NCBI RefSeq assembly: GCF_001421485.1
Contig: NZ_LMKK01000001.1
Location: 1,040,361-1,104,360 of the forward strand
DNA: 64,000 nt
DNA from: Agreia sp. Leaf210
Lineage (GTDB): Bacteria > Actinomycetota > Actinomycetes > Actinomycetales > Microbacteriaceae
Direction of reading: 5' to 3'
Each line of letters opens with the position of its first letter. Position 1 is the first letter of the stretch. The translations under genes were made by a program, and so were the position numbers. Positions 25,125-33,061 of this stretch are shown piece by piece. The notes under the pieces are model-generated. The model saw only the letters and a program-made list of their open reading frames with translations. It did not search any database and was not told the origin of the DNA.

Positions 25125-25990
25125 GCGATGCTGTAGAACCAGGCGGTCGCGCCAGGGTTCTCGATCGTGATGGCCTGATCGAGGTCGCGGTACTGGGCGT
25201 CGATGGTGTGCCCCACCATGCTGATCGCACCCGTGGCCGCGTCGACCTTCGAGACGAGCATCGTGTGGTCGACGCCGTTCTCGTTCGCTGGATCCCAGTC
25301 GAACATGACCACGTCGCCGACCTTGGCCTGGTCGCGCTGCTCGAGAGAGAGCCGCGTCGCCCTGTCTGTCTGCGAGGCGAAGAACGCATCCATGGCGGGG
25401 CCGCGCGCCCAGCTGTCGCTGAAGTCGCCGGTGGTGTTCCATTCGCTGTACCACTCGTCGGTCTGCACCCAGCCGCGTGCGATCAGCGTCTGGTTCACGA
25501 AGTTGCCGCAGTCGTTGTCGGGGAAGGTGCCCCAGACCTCGTCGTTGTAGTCCTGCCAATGAGCGAAGGCGTACTGCATCTGCGCGTCGACCGGGGTGAC
25601 GACCTGATAGTCGTAGTTCGCCGCGCTCGCGATGACCTCGCCCTCTTCGCTCGCGGCGGTCACGCTCACCGCGCCCACGGCGTAATCGAGAGCCGCGGGA
25701 GCCACGACCTGAAGCTGATTGTGGGCCACCGCCGTGACAGACGTGGCGGCCACTCCCCCGAAAACCACACTCGACACGTCGTCGAGCCCCTCGCCCGTGA
25801 ACGTGATCGTCTCGCCGCCGAGAAGAGAGCCGGATGCCGGCGAGATCGTGTCGATGCGCGTGGCGTCGGTCTTCTTGGACTGCTCGGACCCCTCGGTGTG
25901 AGCCTCTTCGACCGCCGCGCAGCCGGTGAGCGCGAAGGCCGCCACGAACAGGGAAGCAAGAACAGAACGGGTGGTGCGCGTGCGGCGAAT
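25121..25990 (-). CDS. lipoprotein with IPT/TIG and amidase-like domains, non-canonical start
   Basis: A 289-residue predicted lipoprotein: basic n-region (RRTRTTR), hydrophobic stretch and lipobox LTGC (Cys24), an IPT/TIG immunoglobulin-like domain (about 45-125: SPASGSLLGGETITFTGEGL) and a C-terminal CHAP-like amidase domain with NDCGNFVNQ (Cys161) and DHTMLVSKV (His242). It may cleave or bind peptidoglycan outside the membrane. The start is unusual: no ATG, GTG or TTG lies in frame upstream of the signal peptide. GGAGG is followed at eight bases by ATT (25990), which is proposed as an AUU start; the in-frame GTG at 25945 would remove most of the signal peptide. Confidence 0.78.
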   Translation of the reverse strand: MRRTRTTRSVLASLFVAAFALTGCAAVEEAHTEGSEQSKKTDATRIDTISPASGSLLGGETITFTGEGLDDVSSVVFGGVAATSVTAVAHNQLQVVAPAALDYAVGAVSVTAASEEGEVIASAANYDYQVVTPVDAQMQYAFAHWQDYNDEVWGTFPDNDCGNFVNQTLIARGWVQTDEWYSEWNTTGDFSDSWARGPAMDAFFASQTDRATRLSLEQRDQAKVGDVVMFDWDPANENGVDHTMLVSKVDAATGAISMVGHTIDAQYRDLDQAITIENPGATAWFYSIA

Positions 25991-26052
25991 GATGATGTCC
26001 TCCAGAGAAATCTTCAGGGGCGCATGAGGAGCAAAAACGAGCGCAAAATCGG

Positions 26053-26068
26053 GTTCGACTATTCGAAC
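26053..26068. promoter_or_regulatory. inverted repeat upstream of the lipoprotein gene
   Basis: GTTCGA-ctat-TCGAAC is a perfect 6-bp inverted repeat 63 bp upstream of the proposed lipoprotein start and 50 bp beyond the end of the MFS gene. It may be an operator or part of the promoter region. Confidence 0.4.
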
Positions 26069-26117
26069 ACAGGTTTCTGGACGCCCCCTAAAGGGTTACG
26101 CCGTGAGGTGTGCTGTG

Positions 26118-27503
26118 TTAAGCCGTTAAGCCGGTTGCGCGCTGCGAGACCCGCGCGCTCACCAGCAGGGCCAGGATGCCGACCAGCAGCGAGAAGGCGA
26201 AGGTCGCGACGAACGACGGCTGGCTTCCTGGATCGCCCGCGACGGAGAACGCGACAGCGCCCAGCGCGAGCGCGATGGCCGATCCGCCCGAGTCGGCGAT
26301 AGCGAGCGCCGACGAGTTGAAACCCTGCTCGTCGGGCGCCGAGTAGTCGAACGTCAGCACCGTGATGCGCGGATACGCGAAGCCCATGCCCGCTCCCCCG
26401 AGGAACCAGCCGGCGATGATGACCCAGGCGGGCAGCTCGAGCGCGGTCACGAGCACCACGATGCCGATCGCGATGGTTGCCCCGAGTATGCCGACCCGGA
26501 TGGCGGTGCGGTGCGACACCCGCTCGCCGAGCCGTCCCTGCGCCAGCGACGAGGAACCCCACGCGACCCCCGAGAAGCTCAGCGCGAGTCCGGCGAGCGC
26601 CGCCGTCAGCCCGAAGCGCTCGGTGAGCACGTACGGAAGATATACCTCGGCGCTCATGAATGCGCCGGCCAGCAGACCGCGCAGCGCGATGACGCTCGGC
26701 AGCCCTCGGCGCAGGCGCAGACTGGCCGCGGGCAGCAGCGGCCGGAGGGCCACGAGCGCGACGGCCAAGCCGCCGACCGCCAGCACCCAGCGGGCCACGC
26801 CATCCAGATCGGCCGCGATATTCAGACCCAGGATGGCGACGGCCAGCAGCACGGCCCAGAGTGCCCGCGCGGTGCTGCTCCGGCCATCCGACTCGAGCCG
26901 GTCGTGTGGCGCCATGCTGCGCATACCGGGCAGCACCATGGCCATCGCCGGCAGTACGAGCACAACGACGCCGAGGAAAACCCAGCGCCACCCCAGATAC
27001 TGCCCGACCACGCCCGCGATGAACGGGCCGACCAGAGCGGGAACGACCCACGCCGCCGCGAAGGCCCCGAAGATCTTGGGCTGCAGACGGGGCGGATAGA
27101 TCTTCGCGACGATCACGTAGAGCGCCACGGTCATCGCGCCGCCCCCGAGACCCTGCACGAGGCGTCCGGCGAGGAAGAGCGGCATCGACGACGCGGTGCC
27201 GGCGATCACGAGTCCCAGGGCGAACAGCGCGACCGATGCGTAGAGCGCCTTCACCGGGCCTCGCCTGTCGGACCAGTCGCCGGCCAGCACCATGCCGATC
27301 ACACCCGAAGCCAGAGGGCCCGCGAAAGCCAGGGCATACAGGGCCAGCCCATCCAGATCGCGCGCGATGGCGGGCATGATCGTGGTGACGGCGAGCTGTT
27401 CGAATGCCGCGATCACGATCAAGGCGCACGCGCCTATGCTCACCAGGCGGTACGGCCTGTCGAGAATGCCCTGGGGGCGTGCGGCGGCGGCGGGCCTAGT
27501 CAA
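26118..27503 (-). CDS. MFS transporter
   Basis: A 461-residue major-facilitator protein with about 12-14 hydrophobic segments, the loop 2-3 signature GDWSDRRGPVKALY and the antiporter-like GRLVQGLGGGAM in helix 5. Such proteins usually export drugs or small metabolites by proton antiport. The start is taken as TTG 27503, which overlaps the end of the M15 gene by 8 bp and suggests coupling. No ribosome-binding site is clear, so the exact start is uncertain. The substrate is unknown. Confidence 0.88.
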   Translation of the reverse strand: MTRPAAAARPQGILDRPYRLVSIGACALIVIAAFEQLAVTTIMPAIARDLDGLALYALAFAGPLASGVIGMVLAGDWSDRRGPVKALYASVALFALGLVIAGTASSMPLFLAGRLVQGLGGGAMTVALYVIVAKIYPPRLQPKIFGAFAAAWVVPALVGPFIAGVVGQYLGWRWVFLGVVVLVLPAMAMVLPGMRSMAPHDRLESDGRSSTARALWAVLLAVAILGLNIAADLDGVARWVLAVGGLAVALVALRPLLPAASLRLRRGLPSVIALRGLLAGAFMSAEVYLPYVLTERFGLTAALAGLALSFSGVAWGSSSLAQGRLGERVSHRTAIRVGILGATIAIGIVVLVTALELPAWVIIAGWFLGGAGMGFAYPRITVLTFDYSAPDEQGFNSSALAIADSGGSAIALALGAVAFSVAGDPGSQPSFVATFAFSLLVGILALLVSARVSQRATGLTA

Positions 27504-28410
27504 GGTAGCCGGGCGCGGCGGGCAGGCCGAAGAACTCCTCGAGGGTCGTGACGCCCTCGTTGTGCATCTCGGTAGAGAGGTCCACTCCGATATAACGGAA
27601 GTGCCACGGCTCGTATTCGTAGCCGGTGACGGCCGTCTTGTCTGCCGGATAGCTCAGCAGGAAGCCGAAGCGATAGGCGTTGGCGGCGAGCCACTGGCCC
27701 GCGGTCGTGTCTCCGAAGCAGGGGCCGTCGAGGGAGCAGCCGCTGCCCGTCGCCAGAAGGTCGATGGCCATGCCGGTCTGGTGCTCGCTGAACCCGGGGC
27801 GTGCGCTGGTGAGGTCTGCGCCCGCCGTGCCGAGCTGGCCGACATAACGGTTGTAGGCGTTCACCTGGATGCCGTACGAGCGATACCCGCTCTGGGCCAC
27901 GAGCTGCTGCCCGGTCTCAGCAGACGCGGCGTCGACCATAACGGCGAGCGCGTCGGCCGCCTCCTGCCGCAGCGGGAACCCGTTGGGGTTCGGAATGTCC
28001 GATCGCAGCGAGACCAGGTCGGGCGGAACGTAGTTCGCCGCGTCGGGAATCGGGCGCGTCTTGTTGACGACGAACCAGATGCTCGTGGGGTCGTCGATCG
28101 ACCGGGCCGACTTGTCGAAGCCGGTCGGAGCGGCGGCGGCAGGAGCCGGCTCGGCGGGGACGGCGAGAGGCACCGCGGTCTGGATGGGAGCGGGGATCGT
28201 GATCTGCGCGGGCGCCGCGCCATCGTTCGGCAGCGCATCCGCGGCGACGGATGCGTCGGGCGCGTTCCGCTGTGCGGTCGCGCTCCACAGGGCGGTTTCG
28301 CCGACGATGACCAGCACGATGGCGGCGAGCCCGGCTGCGATCACGCGAGTCTTCGAGCGACGAGAGGGTTCGCGGCGACGCAGTTCGCGTCGCGGTCTCA
28401 GCTCAGTCAC
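27496..28410 (-). CDS. D-alanyl-D-alanine carboxypeptidase, M15B (VanY-like)
   Basis: A 304-residue membrane-anchored zinc peptidase that trims the terminal D-Ala from peptidoglycan stem peptides. One N-terminal helix (about 22-41), a Pro/Ala-rich linker (about 60-97), then the M15 domain with SGYRSYGIQ, zinc ligands His210 and Asp217 in FSEHQTGMAID, and EPWH with base Glu267 and ligand His270. The GTG at 28410 follows TATTGT by six bases without a Shine-Dalgarno, indicating a leaderless mRNA. The MFS gene downstream overlaps it by 8 bp. Confidence 0.93.
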   Translation of the reverse strand: MTELRPRRELRRREPSRRSKTRVIAAGLAAIVLVIVGETALWSATAQRNAPDASVAADALPNDGAAPAQITIPAPIQTAVPLAVPAEPAPAAAAPTGFDKSARSIDDPTSIWFVVNKTRPIPDAANYVPPDLVSLRSDIPNPNGFPLRQEAADALAVMVDAASAETGQQLVAQSGYRSYGIQVNAYNRYVGQLGTAGADLTSARPGFSEHQTGMAIDLLATGSGCSLDGPCFGDTTAGQWLAANAYRFGFLLSYPADKTAVTGYEYEPWHFRYIGVDLSTEMHNEGVTTLEEFFGLPAAPGYLD

Positions 28411-28416
28411 CGTCCC

Positions 28417-28422
28417 ACAATA
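28417..28422 (-). promoter_or_regulatory. -10 element for leaderless M15 gene
   Basis: TATTGT-GGGACG-GTG on the minus strand: a near-consensus -10 exactly six bases before the start codon. Confidence 0.6.
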
Positions 28423-28466
28423 CGGGCGCGGTCTGTTCTTTTCGTGGAGGTTGCTACACAGTGCGG

Positions 28467-28495
28467 TTGAGAAGCCGTTTCACCCGGTGTAACTT
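28467..28495 (+). promoter_or_regulatory. promoter with embedded operator for MFS gene
   Basis: TTGAGA (28467-28472) and TAACTT (28490-28495) are separated by 17 bp, a well-formed promoter. An inverted repeat with one mismatch, GTTTCACC-c-GGTGTAAC (28477-28493), fills the spacer and the -10, the position expected for a repressor site. The regulator is not encoded next to it. Confidence 0.6.
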
Positions 28496-28567
28496 TGCAC
28501 TCTGCGCAATTTTCTGGCGTGCGATTTTCTCCTCCCCGTTTACCCTTCTCTCTTCGTCAGGAATCTC

Positions 28568-30430
28568 ATGACCTCCATACCGAGCGCTTCTCGAAGCTCG
28601 AAGAAGTCCGGCGCCGATCGTGCACGGGCCGCCGCCGAATCCGGTGGCCAGCTGTCGCCACGACAGATCCAGTTCATCATCTTCGGCCTCATGGCGGGCA
28701 TGTTCCTCGCCGCCCTCGACCAGTCGATCGTGGGCACGTCGATGCGCACCATCGGCGACGACCTCAAGGGGCAAGACCAGCAGGCGTGGGTCACCACCGC
28801 GTACCTCGTGGTCTCCACCATCGCCACCCCGATTTACGGCAAGCTCAGCGACATCTTCGGTCGCCGCCCGCTCTACATCATCGCCATCTCGATCTTCATC
28901 CTCGGCTCGCTCCTCGCCGGCATCTCGACGTCGATGATCGAGCTCGCCGGATTCCGCGCGATCCAGGGTCTCGGCGCGGGTGGCCTGATGTCGCTTGCCC
29001 TCACGGTGATGGGCGACATCCTCGCTCCTCGCGAGCGGGCGAAGTACCAGGGCTACTTCCTTGCCGTGTTCGGCGTCTCGAGCGTGCTCGGCCCGCTGCT
29101 CGGCGGACTGATCTCGGGCACCCCCGAGATCTTCTTCATCACCGGATGGCGCTGGATCTTCCTGCTCAACCTGCCCGTCGCCGCGATCGCGATGATCCTG
29201 GTGGTCAGCTTCCTGCACATTCCGCACACCCGTCGCGATGCCCGCATCGACTGGTGGGGCGCCGCGTTCATCGTCATGGGCATCGCGCCTCTGCTGCTCG
29301 TGGCCGAGAACGGCCGCGACTGGGGCTGGGGCTCCGCGGGCGCACTCGCCTGCTACGTGATCGGCGTCGTCGGCATCGTGGCGTTCATCATCACCGAACG
29401 CCGCATGGGCAGCAACGCCCTCATTCCGCTCTCGCTGTTCTCGTCACCGACCTTCTCGATGGCCAGCATCATCGGAACTCTGGTGGGCTTCGGAATGTTC
29501 GGCGGCATGCTGACGATCCCCCTCTACCTGCAGATCGTCAACGGGGCCACACCGACCGAGTCCGGCCTGCTGATGATCCCGATGGTCGTCGGCCTGATGA
29601 TCGCGTCGATCGTCTCGGGTCAGATCATCGCCCGAACGGGCAAGTACAAGGTCTTCCCGATCGTCGGAACGTTCCTGATGTCGGCCGCCTTCTTCTACCT
29701 CACGTTCGCCACCGCGACCAGCGGCGTCGTCTTCGTCATGGGCGGAATGCTCATGCTCGGCCTCGGCCTCGGCCAGCTGATGCAGACGCTCACGATCGCC
29801 AGCCAGAACTCGGTCGGACCTCGCGACATCGGTGTGGCCACGAGCGCCGCGACCTTCTTCCGTCAGATCGGTGGAACGCTCGGCACCGCCGTGATCTTCT
29901 CCGTCGTGTTCTCGCGCGCCCCCGGCGCCATTCAAGATGCGTTCAAGACCCCGGATGTCGTGGCCGGCATCGCGGCCGCCGGTCAAGACCCGAAGGTGCT
30001 GGCGAACCAGGCCAACGTCGACGTGCTGACGCAGATGCAACTCGCGCAGTCCGGACAGCCGAACACCCTGAGCAGCGCCCTCAACGGCGACACCTCGTTC
30101 CTGAACGTCATCGACCCGCGTCTGGCTCGACCGTTCCTCGAAGGCTTCTCGACCGCCATGGTCACGGGATTCTGGATCAGCCTCAGCGTCGTGCTCATCG
30201 CCTTCCTGCTCAGCTGGTTCCTCAAGGCCACTCCCCTGCGGCAGAAGTCGGCCCTGCAGGAGGCCAACGACGATGCCGAGGCTGCGGCCGCAGCGAAGGC
30301 CGATGGCGTGCGCGCCGATTCCGAGGGCGAACTGCAGCTGCAGCTCGGCTCCACACGCGCGGCCGAGACCTTCGGGGCCCTCGTCGAACCCGCGACCGGC
30401 AGCATCCCTGCCCAGAAGCCCAAGCCGTAG
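28568..30430 (+). CDS. DHA2-family (EmrB/QacA-type) MFS drug exporter
   Basis: A 620-residue, 14-helix major-facilitator protein: FLAALDQSIVGTSMRTI in helix 1, KLSDIFGRRPLYI in loop 2-3, GFRAIQGLGAGGLM (antiporter motif C region) and the long loop near 480-540 typical of DHA2 transporters. The C-terminal 75 residues are a hydrophilic Ala/Glu-rich tail. AGGA lies six bases before the ATG. Transcription likely starts near 28502 from a promoter overlapped by an operator-like palindrome, so expression is probably induced by a ligand. A strong hairpin terminator follows. Confidence 0.92.
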   Translation: MTSIPSASRSSKKSGADRARAAAESGGQLSPRQIQFIIFGLMAGMFLAALDQSIVGTSMRTIGDDLKGQDQQAWVTTAYLVVSTIATPIYGKLSDIFGRRPLYIIAISIFILGSLLAGISTSMIELAGFRAIQGLGAGGLMSLALTVMGDILAPRERAKYQGYFLAVFGVSSVLGPLLGGLISGTPEIFFITGWRWIFLLNLPVAAIAMILVVSFLHIPHTRRDARIDWWGAAFIVMGIAPLLLVAENGRDWGWGSAGALACYVIGVVGIVAFIITERRMGSNALIPLSLFSSPTFSMASIIGTLVGFGMFGGMLTIPLYLQIVNGATPTESGLLMIPMVVGLMIASIVSGQIIARTGKYKVFPIVGTFLMSAAFFYLTFATATSGVVFVMGGMLMLGLGLGQLMQTLTIASQNSVGPRDIGVATSAATFFRQIGGTLGTAVIFSVVFSRAPGAIQDAFKTPDVVAGIAAAGQDPKVLANQANVDVLTQMQLAQSGQPNTLSSALNGDTSFLNVIDPRLARPFLEGFSTAMVTGFWISLSVVLIAFLLSWFLKATPLRQKSALQEANDDAEAAAAAKADGVRADSEGELQLQLGSTRAAETFGALVEPATGSIPAQKPKP

Positions 30431-30440
30431 GGCTCGCTGA

Positions 30441-30473
30441 CCGCTCCGGCAGGTTTGACACCTGTCGGAGCGG
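30441..30473 (+). terminator. hairpin terminator after MFS gene
   Basis: A 14-bp stem with one mismatch (CCGCTCCGGCAGGT at 30441-30454 pairing with 30460-30473) and a 5-base loop starts 10 bp after the stop codon. There is no T-run, as is common for actinobacterial terminators. Confidence 0.8.
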
Positions 30474-30495
30474 TCGCCTACCGTGGTGAGAATGC

Positions 30496-30513
30496 CGAGA
30501 GAGCGCTCTCTCG
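30496..30513. promoter_or_regulatory. LacI-type operator upstream of GH1 gene
   Basis: CGAGAGAGCGCTCTCTCG is an 18-bp perfect palindrome with a central CG, ending 26 bp before the beta-glucosidase ATG. It resembles the CebR box (TGGGAGCGCTCCCA) of actinobacterial cellobiose regulons and is the probable site of the LacI regulator encoded at 33062. Confidence 0.65.
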
Positions 30514-30539
30514 TCGCAACTGAGGAGCCCGTCACCACC

Positions 30540-31967
30540 ATGTCGCTCGACACACCCACGTTCTCGTCCTTTCCTCCCGGCTTCATCTGGGGCTCGGCCA
30601 CGGCCGCCGCTCAGATCGAAGGGGCGGCCCACGAGGGCGGCAAAGAAGACTCCGTGTGGGATGCGTTCGCACGCGTTCCCAACGCGATCATCAACGGCGA
30701 CACCCCCGAGGTCGCGGTCGACCACTACCACCGCTTCGCGGGCGACGTGGCGATCATGAAAGAGCTGGGCCTCGACTCGTACCGCTTCTCCACGAGCTGG
30801 TCGCGCATCAAGCCGGGCGACCGAGAGTTCAACCGCACCGGGCTCGACTTCTACTCGCGCCTGGTCGACGACCTGCTCGACGCAGACATCCTGCCCTGGC
30901 TCACCCTGTACCACTGGGATCTGCCGCAGGCCGTCGAGGAGCAGGGCGGCTGGGCCAGCCGCGACACCGCCTACCGTTTCCGCGACTACGCCGAGGGCGT
31001 CTACGCGGTTCTCGGCGACCGCGTCGAGCACTGGACCACGTTCAACGAGCCGTTCTGCTCGGCGCTTCTCGGCTACGGAGCCGGCGTGCACGCGCCCGGT
31101 CGCCGCGAACCCCTCGCCGCGATCCAGGCCGTGCACCATCACCACCTCGCACACGGTCTGGCCGTGAACCGACTGCGCGAACTCGGTGCACAGAACCTGG
31201 GCGTCACGTACAACCTGACCAACGCCATCCCCGCCGATGCCGCTGACCCCGTCGACCTCGATGCCGCGCGCCGCCTCGACGGCATGATGAACCGCATCTT
31301 CCTCGACCCCGTCCTGCGCGGCGCCTACCCCGCCGATGTAACCGACGATCTGGCGGCCGTCGGCATCCAGCTGTCTGAGATCGTGCACGACGGCGACCTC
31401 GACATCATCTCGGCACCCATCGACTTTCTCGGCATCAACCACTATCACGACGACGTCGTCAGTGGACATCCGTTGGAAGCCGGGGCCATCGATCCCCACC
31501 TCGTCGAGAACGGGCGACCGCTGTCGTCGCCGTTCGTCGGCAGCGAGTTCCTGACCTTCCCGAGCCGCGGCCTGCCCCGCACCGCCATGGACTGGGAGGT
31601 GCACCCCGACGGGTTGCGCCACCTGCTCGTGCGCCTCGGCCACGAGTACCCGAACCTGCCGCCGCTCTACATGACCGAGAACGGCGCGGCCTACGACGAC
31701 GTCGTGTCACCAGACGGCGCGGTGCACGACCCCGAGCGGGCGGCGTTCATCCTGGCGCACGTGGCGGCCGTGGCCGAGGCCATCGCCGAGGGCGCGGATG
31801 TTCGTGGGTACTTCGTGTGGTCGCTGCTCGACAACTTCGAATGGGCCTGGGGTTACGACAAGCGATTCGGCATCGTGCGCGTCGACTACGACACGCAGGA
31901 GCGCACGATCAAGGACTCCGGCCGCGCGTTCGCTGCGGTGTTTGCGGGACGGCCCGCGGCGGAATAA
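30540..31967 (+). CDS. GH1 beta-glucosidase
   Basis: A 475-residue family 1 glycoside hydrolase that removes terminal beta-linked glucose (or galactose) from cellobiose-like sugars in the cytoplasm. Seen are the N-terminal signature FPPGFIWGSATAAAQIEGA, the acid/base Glu170 in TFNEP, the nucleophile Glu380 in YMTENG and the sugar-binding WSLLDNFEWAWGY. No signal peptide. The ATG at 30540 is chosen because the conserved domain begins ten residues later; GAGGAG lies upstream. An 18-bp LacI-type palindrome overlaps the leader, so repression relieved by a beta-glucoside is likely. Confidence 0.95.
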   Translation: MSLDTPTFSSFPPGFIWGSATAAAQIEGAAHEGGKEDSVWDAFARVPNAIINGDTPEVAVDHYHRFAGDVAIMKELGLDSYRFSTSWSRIKPGDREFNRTGLDFYSRLVDDLLDADILPWLTLYHWDLPQAVEEQGGWASRDTAYRFRDYAEGVYAVLGDRVEHWTTFNEPFCSALLGYGAGVHAPGRREPLAAIQAVHHHHLAHGLAVNRLRELGAQNLGVTYNLTNAIPADAADPVDLDAARRLDGMMNRIFLDPVLRGAYPADVTDDLAAVGIQLSEIVHDGDLDIISAPIDFLGINHYHDDVVSGHPLEAGAIDPHLVENGRPLSSPFVGSEFLTFPSRGLPRTAMDWEVHPDGLRHLLVRLGHEYPNLPPLYMTENGAAYDDVVSPDGAVHDPERAAFILAHVAAVAEAIAEGADVRGYFVWSLLDNFEWAWGYDKRFGIVRVDYDTQERTIKDSGRAFAAVFAGRPAAE

Positions 31968-32090
31968 CCGCGCGGGCGGGGCGCCACGCGCATCCGCTCT
32001 GCGCGTCCGGTTTGCCGCATCTGCCCCCTCATCGCGCCCTGAGGCAGCGGATTCAGACAACTCGGTGGTGCGCCACGGGCAAGCTGCCAG
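31968..32090. repeat. degenerate palindromic repeat between convergent genes
   Basis: No gene. The 123 bp between the beta-glucosidase and VOC gene ends contain GCGCATCCGC, shared with the family B repeats at 36435 and 45363, and an imperfect hairpin around TGCC..CCTCA and TGAGGCA. It is probably a decayed copy serving as a bidirectional terminator. Confidence 0.45.
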
Positions 32091-32549
32091 TTAGTCGCCG
32101 GTCGTGAACCCGGGGCTGACCTCCCGCGACTCGAGCGAGTCGAGCTCTTGGAACACCGTCAGTTGCAGGCCAGCGGGCGCGTCGAGCCGCGAGTTGACCG
32201 ACCGCCAAGGGGTCTCACGCGGCTCGGCGATCAGCTCAGCACCCGCTTCGACGAGATCGTTGGTCACGGATGGCGAGTCGTCGACCTCGAAGGCGATCCG
32301 GATCCGCGCGCTCGGCTTTCCCTCGGCCTCGACCCCGTCGATCATTCGCACTTGGGCAGGGTTGGCGATCTCGAGGGTCGCGAGCCCGGCATTCAGGATC
32401 ATCACCTTCGCGTCGCCCTCACCCTCGTAGGCGGCCTGCTCCGTGAGACCGAGCGCATCGCGATAGAAGGCGACAGCCGCATCGTAATCGTCAGCCTCGA
32501 CCACGAGTCGGAGTTGACGAACGGAGGTGGGCGGAATCGATTCGGTCAT
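32091..32549 (-). CDS. VOC-family protein (glyoxalase/bleomycin-resistance fold)
   Basis: A 152-residue single-chain VOC protein with paired beta-alpha-beta-beta-beta modules: QLRLVVEADDYDAAVAFYRD at the start, and RIRIAFEVDDSPSVTNDLVE and PAGLQLTVFQ in the second half. Members bind divalent metals or sequester small molecules; no specific role is evident, and several expected metal ligands are not obvious. TACGCT lies six bases before the ATG with no Shine-Dalgarno, so the mRNA is probably leaderless. Confidence 0.85.
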   Translation of the reverse strand: MTESIPPTSVRQLRLVVEADDYDAAVAFYRDALGLTEQAAYEGEGDAKVMILNAGLATLEIANPAQVRMIDGVEAEGKPSARIRIAFEVDDSPSVTNDLVEAGAELIAEPRETPWRSVNSRLDAPAGLQLTVFQELDSLESREVSPGFTTGD

Positions 32550-32555
32550 TCTCCG

Positions 32556-32561
32556 AGCGTA
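32556..32561 (-). promoter_or_regulatory. -10 element for leaderless VOC gene
   Basis: TACGCT-CGGAGA-ATG on the minus strand, with exactly six bases between hexamer and start codon. Confidence 0.55.
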
Positions 32562-32590
32562 AGAGGCGCGGCCGCGGCGGGAAAGGCCAC

Positions 32591-32648
32591 TGAGGTGCGG
32601 AGTATGGCCGCATCCCGCGGCTTCGAAGCGGCCATATCCCGCATCTCA
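32591..32648. repeat. long palindrome between DUF4190 and VOC genes
   Basis: Arms 32591-32611 and 32628-32648, 21 bases each, pair with three mismatches (TGAG, TGCGG and TATGGCCGC blocks); GGCC at 32585-32588 and 32653-32656 extends the pairing. The loop holds CTTCGAAG. It lies 17 bp after the end of the DUF4190 gene and may be its terminator or a mobile palindrome. Confidence 0.75.
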
Positions 32649-32664
32649 ACACGGCCACCCGCTT

Positions 32665-32976
32665 TCAGTTGACTGTGCCGCCGTTGAGTAGCGTCACGAA
32701 AAGAGAGAGCCAGACGACGAAGAATGCCGCCACACCCGCGGAAAAAACGAAGCCGACAATGATGCCAGCCTTCGCCAAACCTGAACCTTCCTCCCCCGTG
32801 CGTCGAATCTGCGACAGCGAGAGAAAGCCGGTGATAATCGCGGCCACGGGTACGACGAACGCAGCGACGAACGAGACGATCGCAAGCACATTGGTGCGGA
32901 TCACCGGCCGGACCAGCCCCGTATCGCCTCGTCCGGTCACATCAACGGAATCGGTGGTCGAAGCGGAATCACTCAT
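32665..32976 (-). CDS. DUF4190 small membrane protein
   Basis: A 103-residue protein with two membrane helices (VLAIVSFVAAFVVPVAAIIT and about 70-98) joined by the conserved loop GFLSLSQIRRTGEEGSGLAKAG, the DUF4190 pattern (L-x-x-I-R-x-T-x-E-x-G-x-G-x-A-x-x-G). The function of the family is unknown. TAGCAT lies seven bases before the ATG and no ribosome-binding site is present. A related small protein is encoded at 62926. Confidence 0.85.
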   Translation of the reverse strand: MSDSASTTDSVDVTGRGDTGLVRPVIRTNVLAIVSFVAAFVVPVAAIITGFLSLSQIRRTGEEGSGLAKAGIIVGFVFSAGVAAFFVVWLSLFVTLLNGGTVN

Positions 32977-32983
32977 GATCCGG

Positions 32984-32989
32984 ATGCTA
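32984..32989 (-). promoter_or_regulatory. -10 element for leaderless DUF4190 gene
   Basis: TAGCAT-CCGGATC-ATG on the minus strand, a seven-base gap. Confidence 0.5.
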
Positions 32990-33061
32990 GCGCGTCGTCG
33001 ATCACGGCAGTCGCCAGTCGCGCTTCTAGACTGGTGTCCTCGCAGCAGAAGGGCAGCGCCA

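Noticed and set aside
25900-25945. GTG 25945 as start of the lipoprotein
   Set aside because: It would leave only a few residues before the lipobox and has no ribosome-binding site, while the ATT at 25990 has an ideal GGAGG.
26000-26117. Riboswitch upstream of the lipoprotein gene
   Set aside because: The region has a short inverted repeat and AT-rich patches but no recognisable aptamer fold or conserved core.
28495-30489. 664-codon plus-strand frame over the DHA2 exporter
   Set aside because: A different frame at 28568-30430 carries all MFS motifs and a ribosome-binding site; this one is Arg/His-rich and lacks helices.
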